Origin: Prostheceraeus crozeri
Lineage: Eukaryota; Platyhelminthes; Polycladida; Euryleptidae
Direction of reading: 5' to 3'
Assembly: GCA_907163375.1 (NCBI GenBank)
Contig: CAJQUW010001420.1
Coordinates: forward strand, 248,001-312,000
DNA length: 64,000 nucleotides
Positions 11,901-26,345 of this stretch are shown here, one piece after another (within the stretch, counting starts at the first letter, position 1; each line of letters starts with the position of its first letter). A program made the position numbers and the translations under genes. Below the pieces are notes generated by a model. It had not been told where the DNA came from. It saw only the letters and a list, made by a program, of their open reading frames with translations, and made no database searches.

Positions 11901-14165
11901 CATCTTTTGCATGGCAGTTTCATATACTTTTATTAAATTTCATTGTTGTTAATTCATTACTTTACTTAGTAATTCGGATGCTTTTTGACATGTGGTAAAA
12001 TGGGATAAGTCAGACACTGATGGTACGAGATCTATTTTTTTGCTCAATGATAGGCACTATGACTTGATGCTTTATGTCAATGATTATTAATGTAGGCCTA
12101 GACATAACATATACACGTGCATCGTCATTAATATAGGCCTAGATATATACAACGTGAAGTTTCACAACACACCAAAAATTACAGATTTACATAGTTAACT
12201 TCATCATAATGTATTGTACTATACATCGACCGTCAAGTTAAGCGTCCACCTATTATGGCGAATCTGACACCTGCTTGTAATGACGCTGTTCGCTATTGTT
12301 TCTTATTTTATATTTTATTTAAGCTTATAGCCGAAGCTTGATAATCAAATTCTTATCAGTTTAGGAAAGGTCTTTCTTCAACCGAAATTTGTATATGAAC
12401 TGCAAGCATACAAAATAGCTACCCTGCATTTTATTCTGCATGCAGTGTACATTTATACAGCATTATGAAGCATGTGCACTGTAAACCAAACTGTGCCAAA
12501 TATGTGACCGATTATGTGCCCAACGCATTTTCGTCACATCGGTCACATTTGGTCACATATGTGACTTCCATGTGACTGATGATGAATCCTCATAAATCAT
12601 GCACATACGGCGAGTACCTGATGAGAATAATTCAAATTGATTTTGCGAATACTTTTCGGTATGCTTTGTTCTAGAATATCATTGGTAAGAAGATAATATC
12701 ACATTGAACTTGGTTTGATAAAAAATGTTTTATCGACCTACTTCGTATTATTCGACAAGTCTGAAAGAAGTTTGGTTTTCTCCATGTAAAAGAAGTTCAA
12801 AACCGGCCAGCCGGCCGGTCGTGGATGGGACGGTGACTGGCGTCTCTATACCGGTTGGCTAAGACTTTGATCGTCAGACATAATTTGGTCAACTGATGCC
12901 ATTAGCATTATTCAATTTCCACATAGCATACATGAAATCCATGAATGGTAGGCCTGCCGGTACTCCGTATAAGCGAGAGTTACCTATTGCAATAAACAAT
13001 GCAATTATTCGCACTTTGATGTCTTGTGTGATGAGCAGTAGGCCCCTAATACTCTCAACGATTTAGTCTATTTACTAGTCTAATGAGCTTAATGAGTCTA
13101 ATGTGCTTTATAACATGATAGTGTTAACTGCATTTTCAAAGTCAATCGAACACAAGCAAATTGAAAACAGATAATCAAAGCAATGACCCAAACGGGCATT
13201 GATGTAATAACAATTGACACATTGATATAAGCATGTAATTACAATAATTACATTGATACAATAGCAATTTGTGCGTATATCTGCCGGTATATCCCGCCTC
13301 CACAAGAAAGCTTTAAGCGATCAAAAGTTTTTCTACATCAATAAAAGTTTCTGAGATGAACAATTTCATCACTGAGTGCTGATGTTGCGAAATGTTTTGT
13401 CTGCGATGTGCAAACTTGATTTGAAGTGATTCACTGAAGTGAGATTTACTTCTTCACCTGCAAGGGAGCTCCAGTGATTTGAGATTTCTCTCCACTACAG
13501 TTTAAATTCAGATCTTTTGAGTTTACATGAATGACAGCGAGCTGACTCATAAGAGTCTGGAGCAATGAGCTCGTCAAGTTGTTAACAATATTTCATTTCA
13601 GTGAGTGTCCGAAGAGAAGGACACAGCTCTTACGTTGTTGGCACTGTACGTGAACAACGTCAATCAAAATTTATCGGGTGCAGTTATCTTATCAAGCAAT
13701 TATCCACGATCCACTGTCAAATGTTCGGGTAGTAGGCCTTAGGTTGCATTGAAATCCATTACTGATTGCATTTCTAAGCTCCACGTGTTATATAAACTAT
13801 CCCATGTAGTGAAATCATTGAAGACCTGGAATAATTTTATAAATGATAGGTTGTTTCCAAGATTATACGATAGCTTTATTTGGGATAAAGTATGGTTGGA
13901 ACTACATGCAAAAGCTGCCGGCGATATTTTTTAACTGTTTAAAGAACAGTTCGCAATATTCATATCACAAAGCATACACGTAGATACTCTCAAATTATGT
14001 TACATTTCCATGCTCTTATTGTTGTAATGATTGACTAAGCAATTTATTCTAGACTGAACGTCGTCAAAGGTCGACATGGGTCTAATTAAATTAACCGGTC
14101 GGCCAAACCCTGATGTCTCTGAGTCTCTGAGCTCTGAGTCAGATTGTAACTTCTCTTATGTCGGT
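11901..14165. other. Intergenic DNA, nothing recognised
   Basis: No gene is supported. A motif-rich patch at 12490-12580 repeats the words GTCACAT and ATGTGAC. A GC-richer patch at 12800-12830 is made of CCGG words. Confidence 0.4.
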
Positions 14166-14215
14166 GAGAGTCGAGGTCGACCATCGAGTCGAGTCGAGTC
14201 GAGTCGAGAGGGGAG
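14166..14215 (+). repeat. (GAGTC)n microsatellite
   Basis: Tandem copies of GAGTC centred on 14180-14208, flanked by GTCGAGGTCGACC and a GAGAGG tail. It accounts for the repeated SRVESSRE residues in the overlapping frame, which is not a gene. Confidence 0.8.
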
Positions 14216-16685
14216 AGAGGTCGACCATTGGACGAAAGAAGGAAAGAACAAATATGAGTTCTCCAAACCCTCGATGTCTATCGGTCGGAACTAGCCAGAC
14301 ATCTGTACGACACTGACCATATGGTTGCTTTGGATTGTATGGAGTGCATCGACAAGGACGAAAACTGGCGGTGTTGCGTCACCAAAGAGGCCCTGTGGAC
14401 TCGAAAGCTTAAATCTTGCAATAATTACAAATGGGGACGAGGGAGCTCGATTTGATGTTGCTTTGTGACTGTCACTCACTTTTACTTCTTTTTATTTTAC
14501 TTACTTACCATTTTATCAGTAGTACGTAGTTTCTTAATTTTCGATTCTTGTGAATGACTTAGTTTTTCTTGAATTGTCATCATTTCCATTCCGTCTGTGT
14601 AAATGAAAAATAAATTCGCTCGCATATGACTAGGGCGGCCAACGGTCGACGAAGGCGCTCGTGCGAGACACTAATAATGCTTTTCCGCTAAGCAATTTTG
14701 TCATAGATGGGTAGCTTCCAACCAGATGAAATTATGATTCTTATTAGCAGTAGATTTTCCATTCTTTTTGATGTCTAGGAAGTTTCACACTACCGGTTCT
14801 AAATATTAAAATCTCAAGTACCGAATCGCTAGCATGTTTACCTTCTTAAAAAATTCTTGCCGTCTAAAATTAGCCTTCTAAAAAATTGTTTGAATATCAT
14901 TGTAGGGCACTGGGATATATATAATCTTGCTAAACATGTAGAACTATTAATGTAAACGTGTTCAATGTATGCTGACATTTTTTCAGTTGCCATTCTACCT
15001 ACTATATACTTACTCTATGACCATGCAAGCATGTACTGAACAGTGCGTGTGTGTGTATGCCGGTCTGTAGCAGACCTATCAAGTCAAATTTCAGCTATGG
15101 TTTACAAACGATTTTCATTTATTAAGGCTCGGCTTAAATATTTTGGCTCCTGGCTCGCGTGCATCTCTGATTTTGAGTTCATTTCATCGAATTACAGAAA
15201 TTAAACACAACATTCTCTTACATATCATATTCGAAGTCATGTATTTTCCACGACGAGTGGAAGACGTGCTCTGCAGCGGAAGTTGACCAAATACAACCAT
15301 AATTGTGGAGTTTGGAATTTAGTAGCAGTTACATTTCAAATCCATCGTCGAAATGTTATCCTTGCCGCAAGGCGACACTTTGGCATTCGTCTGGCACATG
15401 CGTTTCCCTCTTGAATGATAATAATGCGACATAAATCATTCCATAGTGTAGGGATATATTACTCTATGAATCATTCGACGGTAATAAAGGACTTTGTGCT
15501 GTACATGTGCATGACACACCTATTCATCTGGCAAATTCAAAGGAATGGTTACTTCTGAAGAATGCATTATTTTGTCTTTTGAAGAAAGGATCATACGAAC
15601 AATTCATTATTGTGTTTGACCTGGTTGAACAATGATTCATTTAAGTCATGTCTTTGTAATGACATAACTTAAATGTAAGACATAACATAAGTTATGTCTT
15701 TGTTATGAATTGCGGAATTTTAATGCCACGAAATTTCAAATATTTGGCGACGGTATAAATAATGGCCCTGATCATAATAGTTATCATAATAGAATGAAAG
15801 CTCTTACCCCATTTAGATACGTTTCCACAGTCGCAGAATAGTGCTTGGGTGAACAGCAGATATTCTTATCCGTCGTTTTTGAACAGACGTCAACAACAAA
15901 GACGCCTATCAAAATTACAACAATAAAGTTACAAAAAGATAAAATTGATGACATGCTGCAGGAACTCTTCAATTCTGTGAATACTTGTTTTATGTCTCTC
16001 TCTTCCCGGGTCATTACTATATTCTATGAGAATCATCCAATACGAAGTCTTTGAAAGACAATGTAAATATGCCATTGAATAAAATAACACGATAAAATCG
16101 ATCCCTTTCTAATTAATTCTTTCAGCATTTTCAGCAAGACCTCCAATGTTACGCCAGGGATACGCATGAAGAGTAGTAAAATGCTCTAGTCATGTAATTA
16201 TAATCTCCCTTTTTTCCTTCAGATGTATCAGAATTTCACTTTTGCTTACTTTGTTCATGTCTGGGAAAACTGTCATGCTCTAACTTTTGGCCATTCAATT
16301 TTAACTGAATCGATGAAGCGAGCAAGATAGGATTGATAAAAGCAAAGCTAATTATAAGACACTCAGAGATGACATGAAAATTTGTTCCATGTTGTTTTTA
16401 TCATTAACTTATTTATTCATTCTACTTACATGCATTCTGGAAAAGTCTTGTGCATTTGCTAGAGTCGTAGTTTTTTCGCTGAGAAGTCATAAATAATATG
16501 AAGACTGTAATTGTTTTGATGTTTCACAATCTAAAGATGCTGTCCGCTATATAGCCCTATTTTCAATCAAACTCGTGGAATTGTAGTGCGTTGTTGGCAG
16601 ATATTTTTCCTTTGCACTGCGAGTTTATGTCTATGAGAAACTTCGTATCAGACAAAATATATTTTCAAGCATGACACATCTTCCA
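14216..16685. other. Intergenic DNA with one small hairpin
   Basis: At 15660-15697 GACATAACTT and AAGTTATGTC form a short hairpin. Near 14995-15025 there is a short resemblance (TTGCCATTCTACCTACTATA) to the 1370/52130 repeat. Nothing else was recognised, and frames at 15784-16054 occur on both strands and look random. Confidence 0.4.
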
Positions 16686-17388
16686 TGCAGTCCGACAGCG
16701 AAAACGAGTTTCTGTGGGGAACGAGACCGAAAATAAGACCTTCACAGAATGTTGTATGCCTACTACGAATCTGTGCGTCTGGCGAGCTCTAGTTTGTTCA
16801 TCTTCTTGTCACACAGGATCAAAGAAAAACATATGCTAATCCAATGGGACGCAGATAGCAGCTTTTGGCTAGAATGAAATGTTCTATATTTTCTCTTTAG
16901 TTTATATGAAAACTAAAGAGCCATAGTTACTCACATTCAATGTCTTCAAGTCATTTCTATCAGGGTCATGAACATTTATCTATAAAGTTAAACACATTCA
17001 GATTTGACAATTCAGATGTCGGCATACACAGTAAGTTTGGTCCATTTCATCTACATGCCATATCGTATACATCGGCGATCAGAAGCATGATAAGATCACA
17101 TGCACAAAGGAAATGACCTATAAAGACATATCATGCCGAAACTTGTGGCTCTAGACTTGATGTGAATAAGAGAATATATAGAAAATTTCATTTTAGAAAA
17201 TAAAGTGCAGTCTGCGTCCCATTGGATTAACATGTCTTTTTCTTTGATCCTGTGTGTCAGTAAGAGGAACCAAATAGAACTCGGCAAAAGTGCAGGTTCG
17301 TAGTACAGGCATTATGAACATCATTATATGAAAGTCATATTTTTGGCCTCGTTCCCCACAGAAACTCGTTCTGGCTGTCGTACTATTG
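16686..17388. mobile_element. Foldback/MITE element, copy 2
   Basis: Same family as 3434-4168. The left arm starts near GCAGTCCGACAG and contains AACGAGTTTCTGTGGGGAAC. The right arm ends in the reverse complement (GTTCCCCACAGAAACTCGTT, then CTGGCTGTCG). The arms are more diverged than in copy 1. No coding capacity. Confidence 0.8.
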
Positions 17389-19754
17389 CTAAAGCGGAAA
17401 AAGGGCTGTCTGATCTTGTACTGATCCTTCGACATGATGTTTGATTTTTGATTTTATCTTTTTCTTTAAAATGTTCCAAGACATCTTATGAAGGTTTGCC
17501 TCTCTTAATGCACAGCCATGTTTCTGCAATGTGCCGCAGTATTTTAACAAAATAATTTCTCCTAACTGAGTAAAAGACTTTTTTCACGCAATAGAAGATG
17601 CAAATTTCAAATCTCACCGTCTATTGTTGACGCTACAGACCATGCGTGCGAAAACTTCATGCTATCCATTTTGGCATCTCCGAATCATCTCCTCCATCTT
17701 TCTGCCAAAAGCCACTCCCGTAATACAAGGAAAAACAACATCTCTCTTCGACCACAGCATGAGTACCGTACACCAAATGTTTTGTTATACTTCTCCTATT
17801 AGCTATTTTGCCTTGCATGTTGCATTTGATCATATCTTGATTTTTTATCTTTGCATTTCTGTGCAGTGTGCTCTTTGCTAAATATGAGTCAAATACAAAG
17901 CTGATTTGATTTAATAACATGATATAAGTATAGAGGTACATCATCAACAAGCGTTTCAGATGAATAAGCCCTGCTACAGGCAGCAAAAATTTCAATGTGT
18001 GTGAGGGTTATAAGCCGCAAAAGGGTGCGCATGCTATGTAGGCCTATAACTTCCTTCACCAAGCACTTATCAGCTTGCTCGCATTTTCCAAGGTTTATCG
18101 GTAACCGGCCGGTGACGCTGCGTTTCCCTAAAAGTGGCACGGAGTAAAGGTATTTTACTATGTGTCGTGATCTACAGTGCGTATCTGGTTCTTCATGAAG
18201 CGTACGCACAATAGGACCAATCGACATTACCAAAACTGCTAATTTGAATTTGACAATGCTATGTGCGATCTCTCTGCTGAAGATTTTATTGGCAGATCAT
18301 TGACTGGATGCTTGTTGTATTAGATGAATGCTTAACAGATTCATAAACAAATGTACTTATTCCTTTATTCCAAAGGCATTGTAATGAGTAGTATGGCATG
18401 CATAATTGCCGATTCAATTTTTCTATTTTTATTACTGCAGTTATTTAATGTGATATCACAGCTGTTGCTTGTAGGCTTTCTCAATTTCTTAAATCATAGG
18501 CCAGGCGATTGTGCAATCAGTAGGAGGTTTCTTGGATAATCACAGTATCGATAACAGGGATACTATGTATACTATACTATGTATCGATAACTATGTAAAC
18601 AAAACAACAATAGTTTTTTCAGGAAACAGAGGGCTTGAATCATTGACCATTCTAATCACGTAAAGCCACAAAGCGTTTATGTATGCTCATCACTTTATTT
18701 TCAATTGCAACTGTCATGGAATGGCCGTCCCATTTGACCATCGACCGTTAAGAAGGCGCTGGACGCCGAAGGCCCGTCACGGTGTGCGACGTGTAAAATT
18801 ATAACCTTTTACTTTCGACCAATAGATTATATCGAGTCAGAAACTCTCTTTACTTGCCTGTAAAATGCTATATACGAGTGAATTCCCAGAATAGACCGGC
18901 TGTGTGATGAATGAACGAATTTTGTATGGCTCGTGATTCCTGTATTATTACAGTAGGCAAGTAAAGTGTTTTCTCCTTCGGTTCCCCTTACAAAAACATG
19001 CTTTCAACTTTTCAAGTGCTAATAACACTTTAAGCTTAAAATCTTAAGCTTAGATCAAAAGTGACCGTCGGTCGCATATGGGTTAACTTACTAACTTATT
19101 CTTTACGAAATAGGAATTTGTGCGATTTTACTGCGTCATTCATCAGGGAAAGCTAATTTGAGTGGTGAAATATATAAAGGATTGGCTATTGATTTAGTTG
19201 TTCGCACACATATTAAGTGCGGCCGTGATTCTTTCGGCCTTCGAAATGGCGGCCGAAAAATGTAAAAGGTTGCGCATCCCTGGTTTAGATCAAAGCGGTG
19301 GTAAACCTACCAAACTCGGAAGCACATATACAGTACATGCATGCAAACAAATGGGATTTTATGATGTTTGACGATCTGTAACTTGCAAGATGATTGAATA
19401 ACAATTTTAGAATGGCCGTTCTTCCGATGCTGGGTGATAATCTACGAGTACATATGAAAATTAATAAGAATCTCATGCGCGAATTTAGGAAGAAAATGTC
19501 AGTATCTATGTCACCATTGGAATTAAAGTCAGCAAACAGCTAATGTTTATTCTATTCTCTCTAACTTACGCAAGGCGAAATGGATAAATGTGTTACTGAA
19601 CAATTAAGTCCTTTGTTGAATAGATGTTATATTGTACTGATTCATATCAGATCATAATTAGCGCTGACGAGATGAAATGGTTCGCTAAAAACTAAAACAA
19701 TCAGTAAGAATGACCGAAATGCATCATACATGCAAGTGATATAAATTAGATACC
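17389..19754. other. Intergenic DNA, nothing recognised
   Basis: Several frames of 80-114 codons occur on both strands between 17624 and 18233 but overlap one another and show no domain. A small imperfect repeat of GTATCGATAAC and ATACTATG lies at 18545-18592. No gene is supported. Confidence 0.4.
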
Positions 19755-19762
19755 GTCTACAC

Positions 19763-20454
19763 CAGAGATGCGGAGTCCCATCATTTTGATAGGACTCCGA
19801 CTCCGGGTGGCAAGTATATAAAGTCTAGCTTTTTGAAAAAAAGGGCAACCTACATTATAGATCACTATAAGCTTGCCTGAACCTATTTTTAGTGATCATT
19901 GGTGCTTCAATTATCATTCATTTTCGATGAAAGTTTATCAAATGTCGCTTTACGTTGGATGCACACGACTCGGCTCCTCTCATCTTTTTGATGTTTGCTT
20001 CACACGGTTTTTCTCAAGTCTCTACCAGGCAGGAAAATCCCCATCCTTCTCCAAAAAATATGAGCTCACTTTCGATTTTGATGTGCGCTTTAAAGGAGCC
20101 ATCACACACCATTGACGTGAGGGTAAGAGGTAATGTTCTCAAACAAACTAATATTTCATTTTTGTCTCTGATGTGACCTTTGGTGCGTAGGTGTGATCGA
20201 GGCTAGGAAGGCTTCTCGACCAAAATCACCGAGTGACAATCCTTTTTCACTATGACGGTTCATTCCCTCAACTATTTCAAGCTTTACATACATTGCTGTC
20301 TCTGTACTTTTGTTTGATGGAGAAAGTTGACATCAAGACAATGACAGCTATATGTACGAGAATCAATAATTTGTTTGTATTATATTTCGGGTCTAGTTAT
20401 AGGCCGGAGTCCTATCATTTGATAGGACTGCCGGGACTCCGACTCCCATCCCTG
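19763..20454. mobile_element. Non-autonomous hAT element with intact 8-bp target duplication
   Basis: The ends are CAGAGATGCGGAGTC at 19763 and, in reverse, CAGGGATGGGAGTC at 20454. The perfect 8-bp direct repeat GTCTACAC flanks both (19755-19762 and 20455-20462). An 8-bp duplication and CAGRGATG ends are characteristic of the hAT superfamily. Subterminal palindromes containing GATAGGACTCC occur at both ends. The 692 bp hold no transposase, and internal frames at 19873-20176 and 20233-20517 resemble nothing known. The unmutated duplication suggests a fairly recent insertion. Confidence 0.9.
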
Positions 20455-20462
20455 GTCTACAC

Positions 20463-21190
20463 TTGCCGGAATACTATTGACGTAAGAAGTGGAATTGAAG
20501 GAGAATTGTCGATCTAAATGCACAATCATCTGTTAAATTTACGTCTTCATTGAAAAAAACGTGTCATGCCTACAACAAATTCTGTGATATCATTTTGTGA
20601 CCAGAACAGTCTGTTTGTTTATGTGCAGCAATAGCAATGGTTGTGATGGAGTTTTCATTATCTTTAACAGCAATTCGGGCAAGCTAGGGGATGCGATTCT
20701 AGCACATTTCTTCCTACTCTGGAAAGTGTCTGCCGACCTCATTTTGAGTAATTAAATGAATGTTAGATCATTACGTTATTAAGTGTACAAAACGCGGACT
20801 CCACTCAAGTGCATGCTTCACCTTGTTCTGCGAATCCATGTTCGTGGTCCAGAAAGCTTCCTTTCCACTTGCTCTGTGATCTTTAGTCATTTTATGCACT
20901 TTCCTAATCTTCGGAACTCCTCGGATTTCTACAAGTCGTCTATCTTCGTTATGACTGCATTTGAGGCTCGTAGAGTAGCAGAAAAACATCTCTAAAATTC
21001 ATTGGAATGGTTACTTTCTAAGGGAATTCTTTAACATTTCATATACGAATATTTGAGCTGCTATTTTTGCATTAATCAACCTTTTCAAAATATTTTTCTT
21101 TCATGAGTAACTTCTCAGTGCATTTAATCAGCTTTGCATCGTGAATAGCAGTCATTAAGGAGATCTATAGCCAAATTTTGATAAAATGTC
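20463..21190. other. Intergenic DNA, nothing recognised
   Basis: Frames at 20771-20995 are open on both strands but show no family resemblance. Confidence 0.4.
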
Positions 21191-21570
21191 AAAACTTTCA
21201 AAAAATAGTCAAAAGTGATGGTTTTGAATTTTGAAATGCTAGTTATAGTGCGAGGATGAACGAGTTAGGGCAAATTAACAACGCCATATAGTCAGCAGAT
21301 GACGCAAGTCAAACAAAACTTGCAGTTGACGCAAATGGACTTTGTTCCGCACGCTCGAATCTCACCAAATTTGGTGTACAGCTGAGTTTTGCTAAGATGT
21401 ATTCAATACATGCATTCATTGCTTTCCGCCGGTTTCGGTTTCTGAGACTCAAGATTTTCATTCTTACTGACGCAAGTCATACTTTTTGACTCACGATGGC
21501 ATTCTGACGCGTTGGACTATTTGACTCAAGTCAGACGTTTTCACGCATATTGAATATTTGACTCACAATT
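21191..21570 (+). repeat. TGACGCAAGTC / TTTGACTCA repeat cluster, copy 1
   Basis: Loose repeats of TGACGCAAGTCA and TTTGACTCA at irregular spacing of about 25-40 bases (for example 21300, 21335, 21469, 21487, 21525). The same pair of words recurs in reverse orientation at 43905-44185. No coding capacity. The origin is unclear. Confidence 0.6.
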
Positions 21571-24500
21571 CGATTGCTTTATAAGCTGGAGGGGAGAATC
21601 ATGCATTCACAATCGCGATCAACCATCACAGAGCAAGTTACAAAATGTCTCTACCATTCCATATAGCCTAGGCTTGCATGCAAATATGGCCTAGTAGAAT
21701 TAGAGGGACTGGTTGACGAGGTCCCCTAAGAATTTATTATTCAAGATAATGAATAGGCTAACATAATCTAATTGAAGTGGGAAAATGTCAAGGTGCCGAA
21801 TTCCATGACTAAAGTAGGGTGACCGCCTGTCTTGCATAAATCCATAATATTAAATCGAGAAATTAATTTTTTCTGGTTTATGTTAGACACTGATGATAAA
21901 GCATTAGACACACAGATTTGGCAAACAACTCTCAGCAATTTTTAGTCGTCACTTGCGGCATACAGAAATTTTACACAAATGCAGTAAAAACAGAAAATTA
22001 AAACTGCATCAACATGCTTGCATAAAGGGCAAGTTAATTGTCATACAAAGCCTAGGATTATTCATCTTGATTAAATGATATCCATTTACACAATAATATA
22101 ACCATAATTTGGAAGAAGTTCGCAAAATATCATTATTCAATGACCCACAAAATATAAAAATATTGATATAGTTTCTGGGTACAGAAAAGAAACAAAGGGT
22201 AGTAAAACTGGCAAGTCTCATGCGATTTCTTAAATGTTCTGTAATCACAGGCGTGTCATTTAAAGCTAGGCTTAATTCTCAGTGTCTCGTGCGCGAATTC
22301 AGTCACCACTTATTTATCAACTTGAAAAAACGCTTCTTCAAGGAACGAATTTTGCCGCGTCACGCTTCCGATTTCTGCACAATAGCATTCCCATGGCAAA
22401 ATTCTCTACAGCTAAAATCAATAGAAATCATGAAGTATTGACAAGCCTGCAATCTTAAGAACACACACGAATCTCAAGCAGAAAACTGTGAAAATGATCC
22501 TTTATTTTGAGATGATGAATTGACACGCATAAAGTAAAAACGTAGGTAAAAAAGTAAAAAAACTGCCTACTTACTCACTACGAAAAACATATGCTATCTG
22601 CAGTTTACAAATAGTGTTATGAATTGAATATTAGGGCCTATACTTTAACAAAGTTAGGGGCTATCTTTGTTAAGGTGCTTTTATTCGACATTCTTCTCTG
22701 CAAGGTCACTTTCCTAACAGCTTGCCCCGGTCCACTCTATCATACTAATGCCTATTATGAAGCAAAATTCCAATATTATATCTAAATTGAGTGTCCATTT
22801 CCAGCCCCTTAAAGCAAAGTAGCTGCACGCTATAAAATAGTGTCATTTCTTTAATGGCGTCTACCACAATTCACGCTTTTGCAGTTGCTTCAATTACATC
22901 TAACTTTTGGAAAGCGTGTACGGGGAATTTACATGCAACATAAACTTGGCAACATCATATCACTGCTACGAATATAAGCCTTATGCATTATGTTCAATAG
23001 GTAGACGCATTTACAGGAATGGACAAGAAAATATGCTGTACTACAATTTTACATTTTTCTTCAAATGAAAAGTGTCCATAGCAGTGAGCTTACAAAGCAC
23101 AGCAATTAAGTCATCGTCACACAAGTAAATAATCTATAAATTAATTCATCGAGTTAAGTAATATAATTAGCCTAATGCGTATGTACATAAACTTTAAGAC
23201 TGTAGAGAAATATGGACCGGAAGGAAGGATGTTTGTCAAGAAGCAGTTAACTATATAGCGGCACTATGTACTTATAGGAACGAGGCAGCATTTTAGGTAT
23301 AGGAGTTCATGAAAAGAATCTTCTCCATTTCACATAGGCCTGCCGTGAAATAGATGTTGAAGCTGCATTTTGCTGTCGAAAGCATAGCGCAAATTAATGT
23401 ATACGCCTACCTCTCGGAGTAGCACACAATTTGATAACAATACAAAAGCAGACACCAGGAGAACAATATTGAATAGACTATCGTAAAATTTAATTGTGGG
23501 TAGGCCTGGTTAATATAGTATGAACAGTAACCACATTGATTTTATCGGGATGTCAATTTTAGTAGCGCCTCTTATTTGAAATCGATCGGCGTTCTCTTAA
23601 TTAATTCATGTCATCAATCAGGCTTATGTTTAATTAAAACCCTAATTAAAGCTGATAAAAATGACATAGGTTGCTCTTACACAGGTCCATAAATTATCTT
23701 TCTACAACACTCGTGCTATTTCCCATTATTGCATGTACCGGGTGTGCTGCAATGTCGCGCATTTTAACGCTGTGCTGCGGCTATAAGCATAGTATTTATA
23801 AGTGCATTTTTTAATGTCTGAATGTTCCATTGACTGTTCATTCTTTTTAGCAGGCTCTTTGGAACTTATCCAAGATTACAATTATGCAAATTCGCCAGTA
23901 GAGATGTGCAGCAGGGATCAGAGATTGACAAGAAAAACAAATAATAGTGAATATTAGATGATTGAGCCTCCTTATTGCGATTCGTTGATTGCTATATCAT
24001 AAAGATTACAAAGGCTTTATTGATTACAAAGGCTGTGTAATTTCGATTATAACGATGCGCAGGCCTAATTTTGTTACACAAAACGCATAGCTGCAGTAAA
24101 CTCGTCATTGACTGACAATATAGGCCCCTGACAATGTACATGTCATAAAAGCTACAGAAAATTTAAAAAAAATGACAAAAAACGATTACACAGTTCATCA
24201 TTCTAAGCTTGACTTGCTCAATGGCGTTCGTCTTAGAATGTTGAGAAGATATCGCTGATAGCAAGAAATAATTTCTTGCAATTGTTTGCTTGCTAGTGTT
24301 TCACATAATTGGAATGAGTTAATTGATCACCTTATTAAAGTGCATTTAATTTTGTCAAATTCTGCTCGGTTTTGGATTTAATATAAAAAGTTATTTTTTA
24401 GTACATTTGTTGCTTATCGTTTATCGGCAACTTCATAGCCTTTGTCTTGACATTTAAGGTACATTACATGTATATGCACGATGAGAACTACAAATTCATG

Positions 24501-25415
24501 ACTTACACGTAGGCTATATTTACACATTATTCATGGCCTATACGTTTCTTCACATGCGCCACATTTATGAACGTCTTTACAGATACTGTAATAATTTGAA
24601 TTTTGATAATACAGGCTCGTGTTGGCCAACAAAATTTGAGTTGACGGATCGGGCACTCAATTGAGTTTGATTTCATCTAGGATTTTTGAATCGGTTTAAT
24701 TAATGCAAGTGACGAAGTCTGCTCAAGTGCTCACAAGTGCAGGTCTGCACATATACGCTAAATACCACGCACGGGGAGCATAAGTTGTAGTATTGTTGCT
24801 TTATCTCCTCCCATCTCATGCCTTCCCAAAGATTGTGAAAGTGAATAAATAAATCATCAGACTTAAAATACTGTGTAAGTTCTATAATATATACTTCGCG
24901 AATTAGAGAACTTTGTATAATAGTCCCTACATGAATGAATCTAATTTTTCAAAGCATAAATTCACGTGCTTGCTTTAGATTATCAAAAATCAAATGCAAA
25001 AATTTATTCAAATTGAGAGTTGGGATTTTAATCTCGGGGTTGGGTGCCCAATATGCACATGGTTGCATGTCGCTCATATAATGTGCGCGAACATGTCATC
25101 ACTGAAATTATTTCAAATACTGTAATGGCCCATTATTGAATACTGATACCAGTTCTACAAAATAAACGTTCTTTAGTCTGTGCAGCAAAGGAAGATGACA
25201 ATTCATATTTCTCCGATAACAAAAAATATGTAAAAAATAGTATTACCGTACATGTAATTGTGAATTTTAAGTAGATATTCTATTATGTAGGCATAATTTA
25301 TACAAACAAGTAACAACATCAAATTATGCTGCCACTCATATTGGGCCTACCCATATTAATTCACCATTAAAAAGCAACACCTGTTTGGTAAACCCGAGAG
25401 TGTAATTTTTGGGAT
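21571..25415. other. Long non-coding stretch, nothing recognised
   Basis: Almost 4 kb of AT-rich DNA without a supported gene, RNA or transposon end. Frames at 22009-22441 are short, overlap on both strands and resemble no family. TAGGCCTA-type octamers are present (for example near 23330 and 23500). Confidence 0.4.
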
Positions 25416-26345
25416 CCCGAAATCCCAGGAATGGGTTTCCAAAATTTCTATATCCTGGGATTTGGAAAAGTACCCAGGACTGCAGTCCCTACTCAATACT
25501 CAATCCCAACCGGGAATCGTTCAATCCTGGGATTCTGCATTGATCAGGGACTGAAACTTTCCGAGACTTTGGAATTCCTAATGTGTAGTCATAAACATAT
25601 GCACATTTTACATTCTCAACAGCAAAAATGATGCAGCGCTATTCAATAAGAGACATTATTTCTATGCTTCTTTAAGCTGAGTGGATGGATGGTAACAACT
25701 GTATGTGATAACGGGTTGGAGATAAACCTTAAGTTCGGGATTCATAAGCGACCGATTAGTCAGCAATCATCTGTTAGTCAATCATCTTCTTCTGTCACAC
25801 ACCGTGTAATTGTCGACTTAGAGCAGATACTGTTTGAAAATCGCTCGCCTTTCCTTACTGTGTAGTCTATGCATAATTACACCTCGCTGCAGCGTCATCG
25901 TAGATTCAGGTTTATAAGAGTGATATTTATTTGTACTATATGAAGTAAAACTCAATTACCTTTTTCTTGCACTCTTAATCATTCGGCAATCTCATCCGTA
26001 ATGATCAACATGATCCGTAATTCCAAAGATCATGTAAGTACAATTTAGGGAATCCAAGTTCGAGCTATTTTTATTAATAAGATAAGTTTATGATTCGTCA
26101 TGATGGAAATCAAGTTGTAATGGTGTGTCACGATTTAATTCGTCAAGCACACATTTACAAGTCCAGTTAAATCTTGACCAGATGTTTTCAACCTCAAGAA
26201 TTTTTGAGTTACTAATAAACGCATTTATACCACAAAAATGGTATAATAAAATGACAAAAGAATTTTGCTTGAGGAATGACAGGCTTTTGTATATAAGGAC
26301 AAATTACTGCAATCCCCAGGACTTTCCAAATCCTGGGATTCCGAC
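25416..26345. repeat. Probable MITE bounded by inverted CCCAGGA/TCCTGGG words
   Basis: TCCTGGGATTTGGAAAAGT (25451) followed by ACCCAGGACTGCAGT is matched in reverse by 26307-26345 (CCCCAGGACTTTCCAAATCC, then TGGGATTCC). Left flanking words (ATCCCGAAATCCCAGGAAT) extend the left end. No target duplication was found. A non-autonomous DNA element is likely but not proven. Confidence 0.45.

Noticed and set aside
12560-12590. CTGATGATGAATCCTCATAA as another hammerhead core
   Set aside because: The CUGAUGA core is present, but there is no GAAA with a stem II and no closing stem I.
17624-18233. Overlapping frames of 80-114 codons on both strands
   Set aside because: Mutually overlapping, without domains, and with unremarkable composition.
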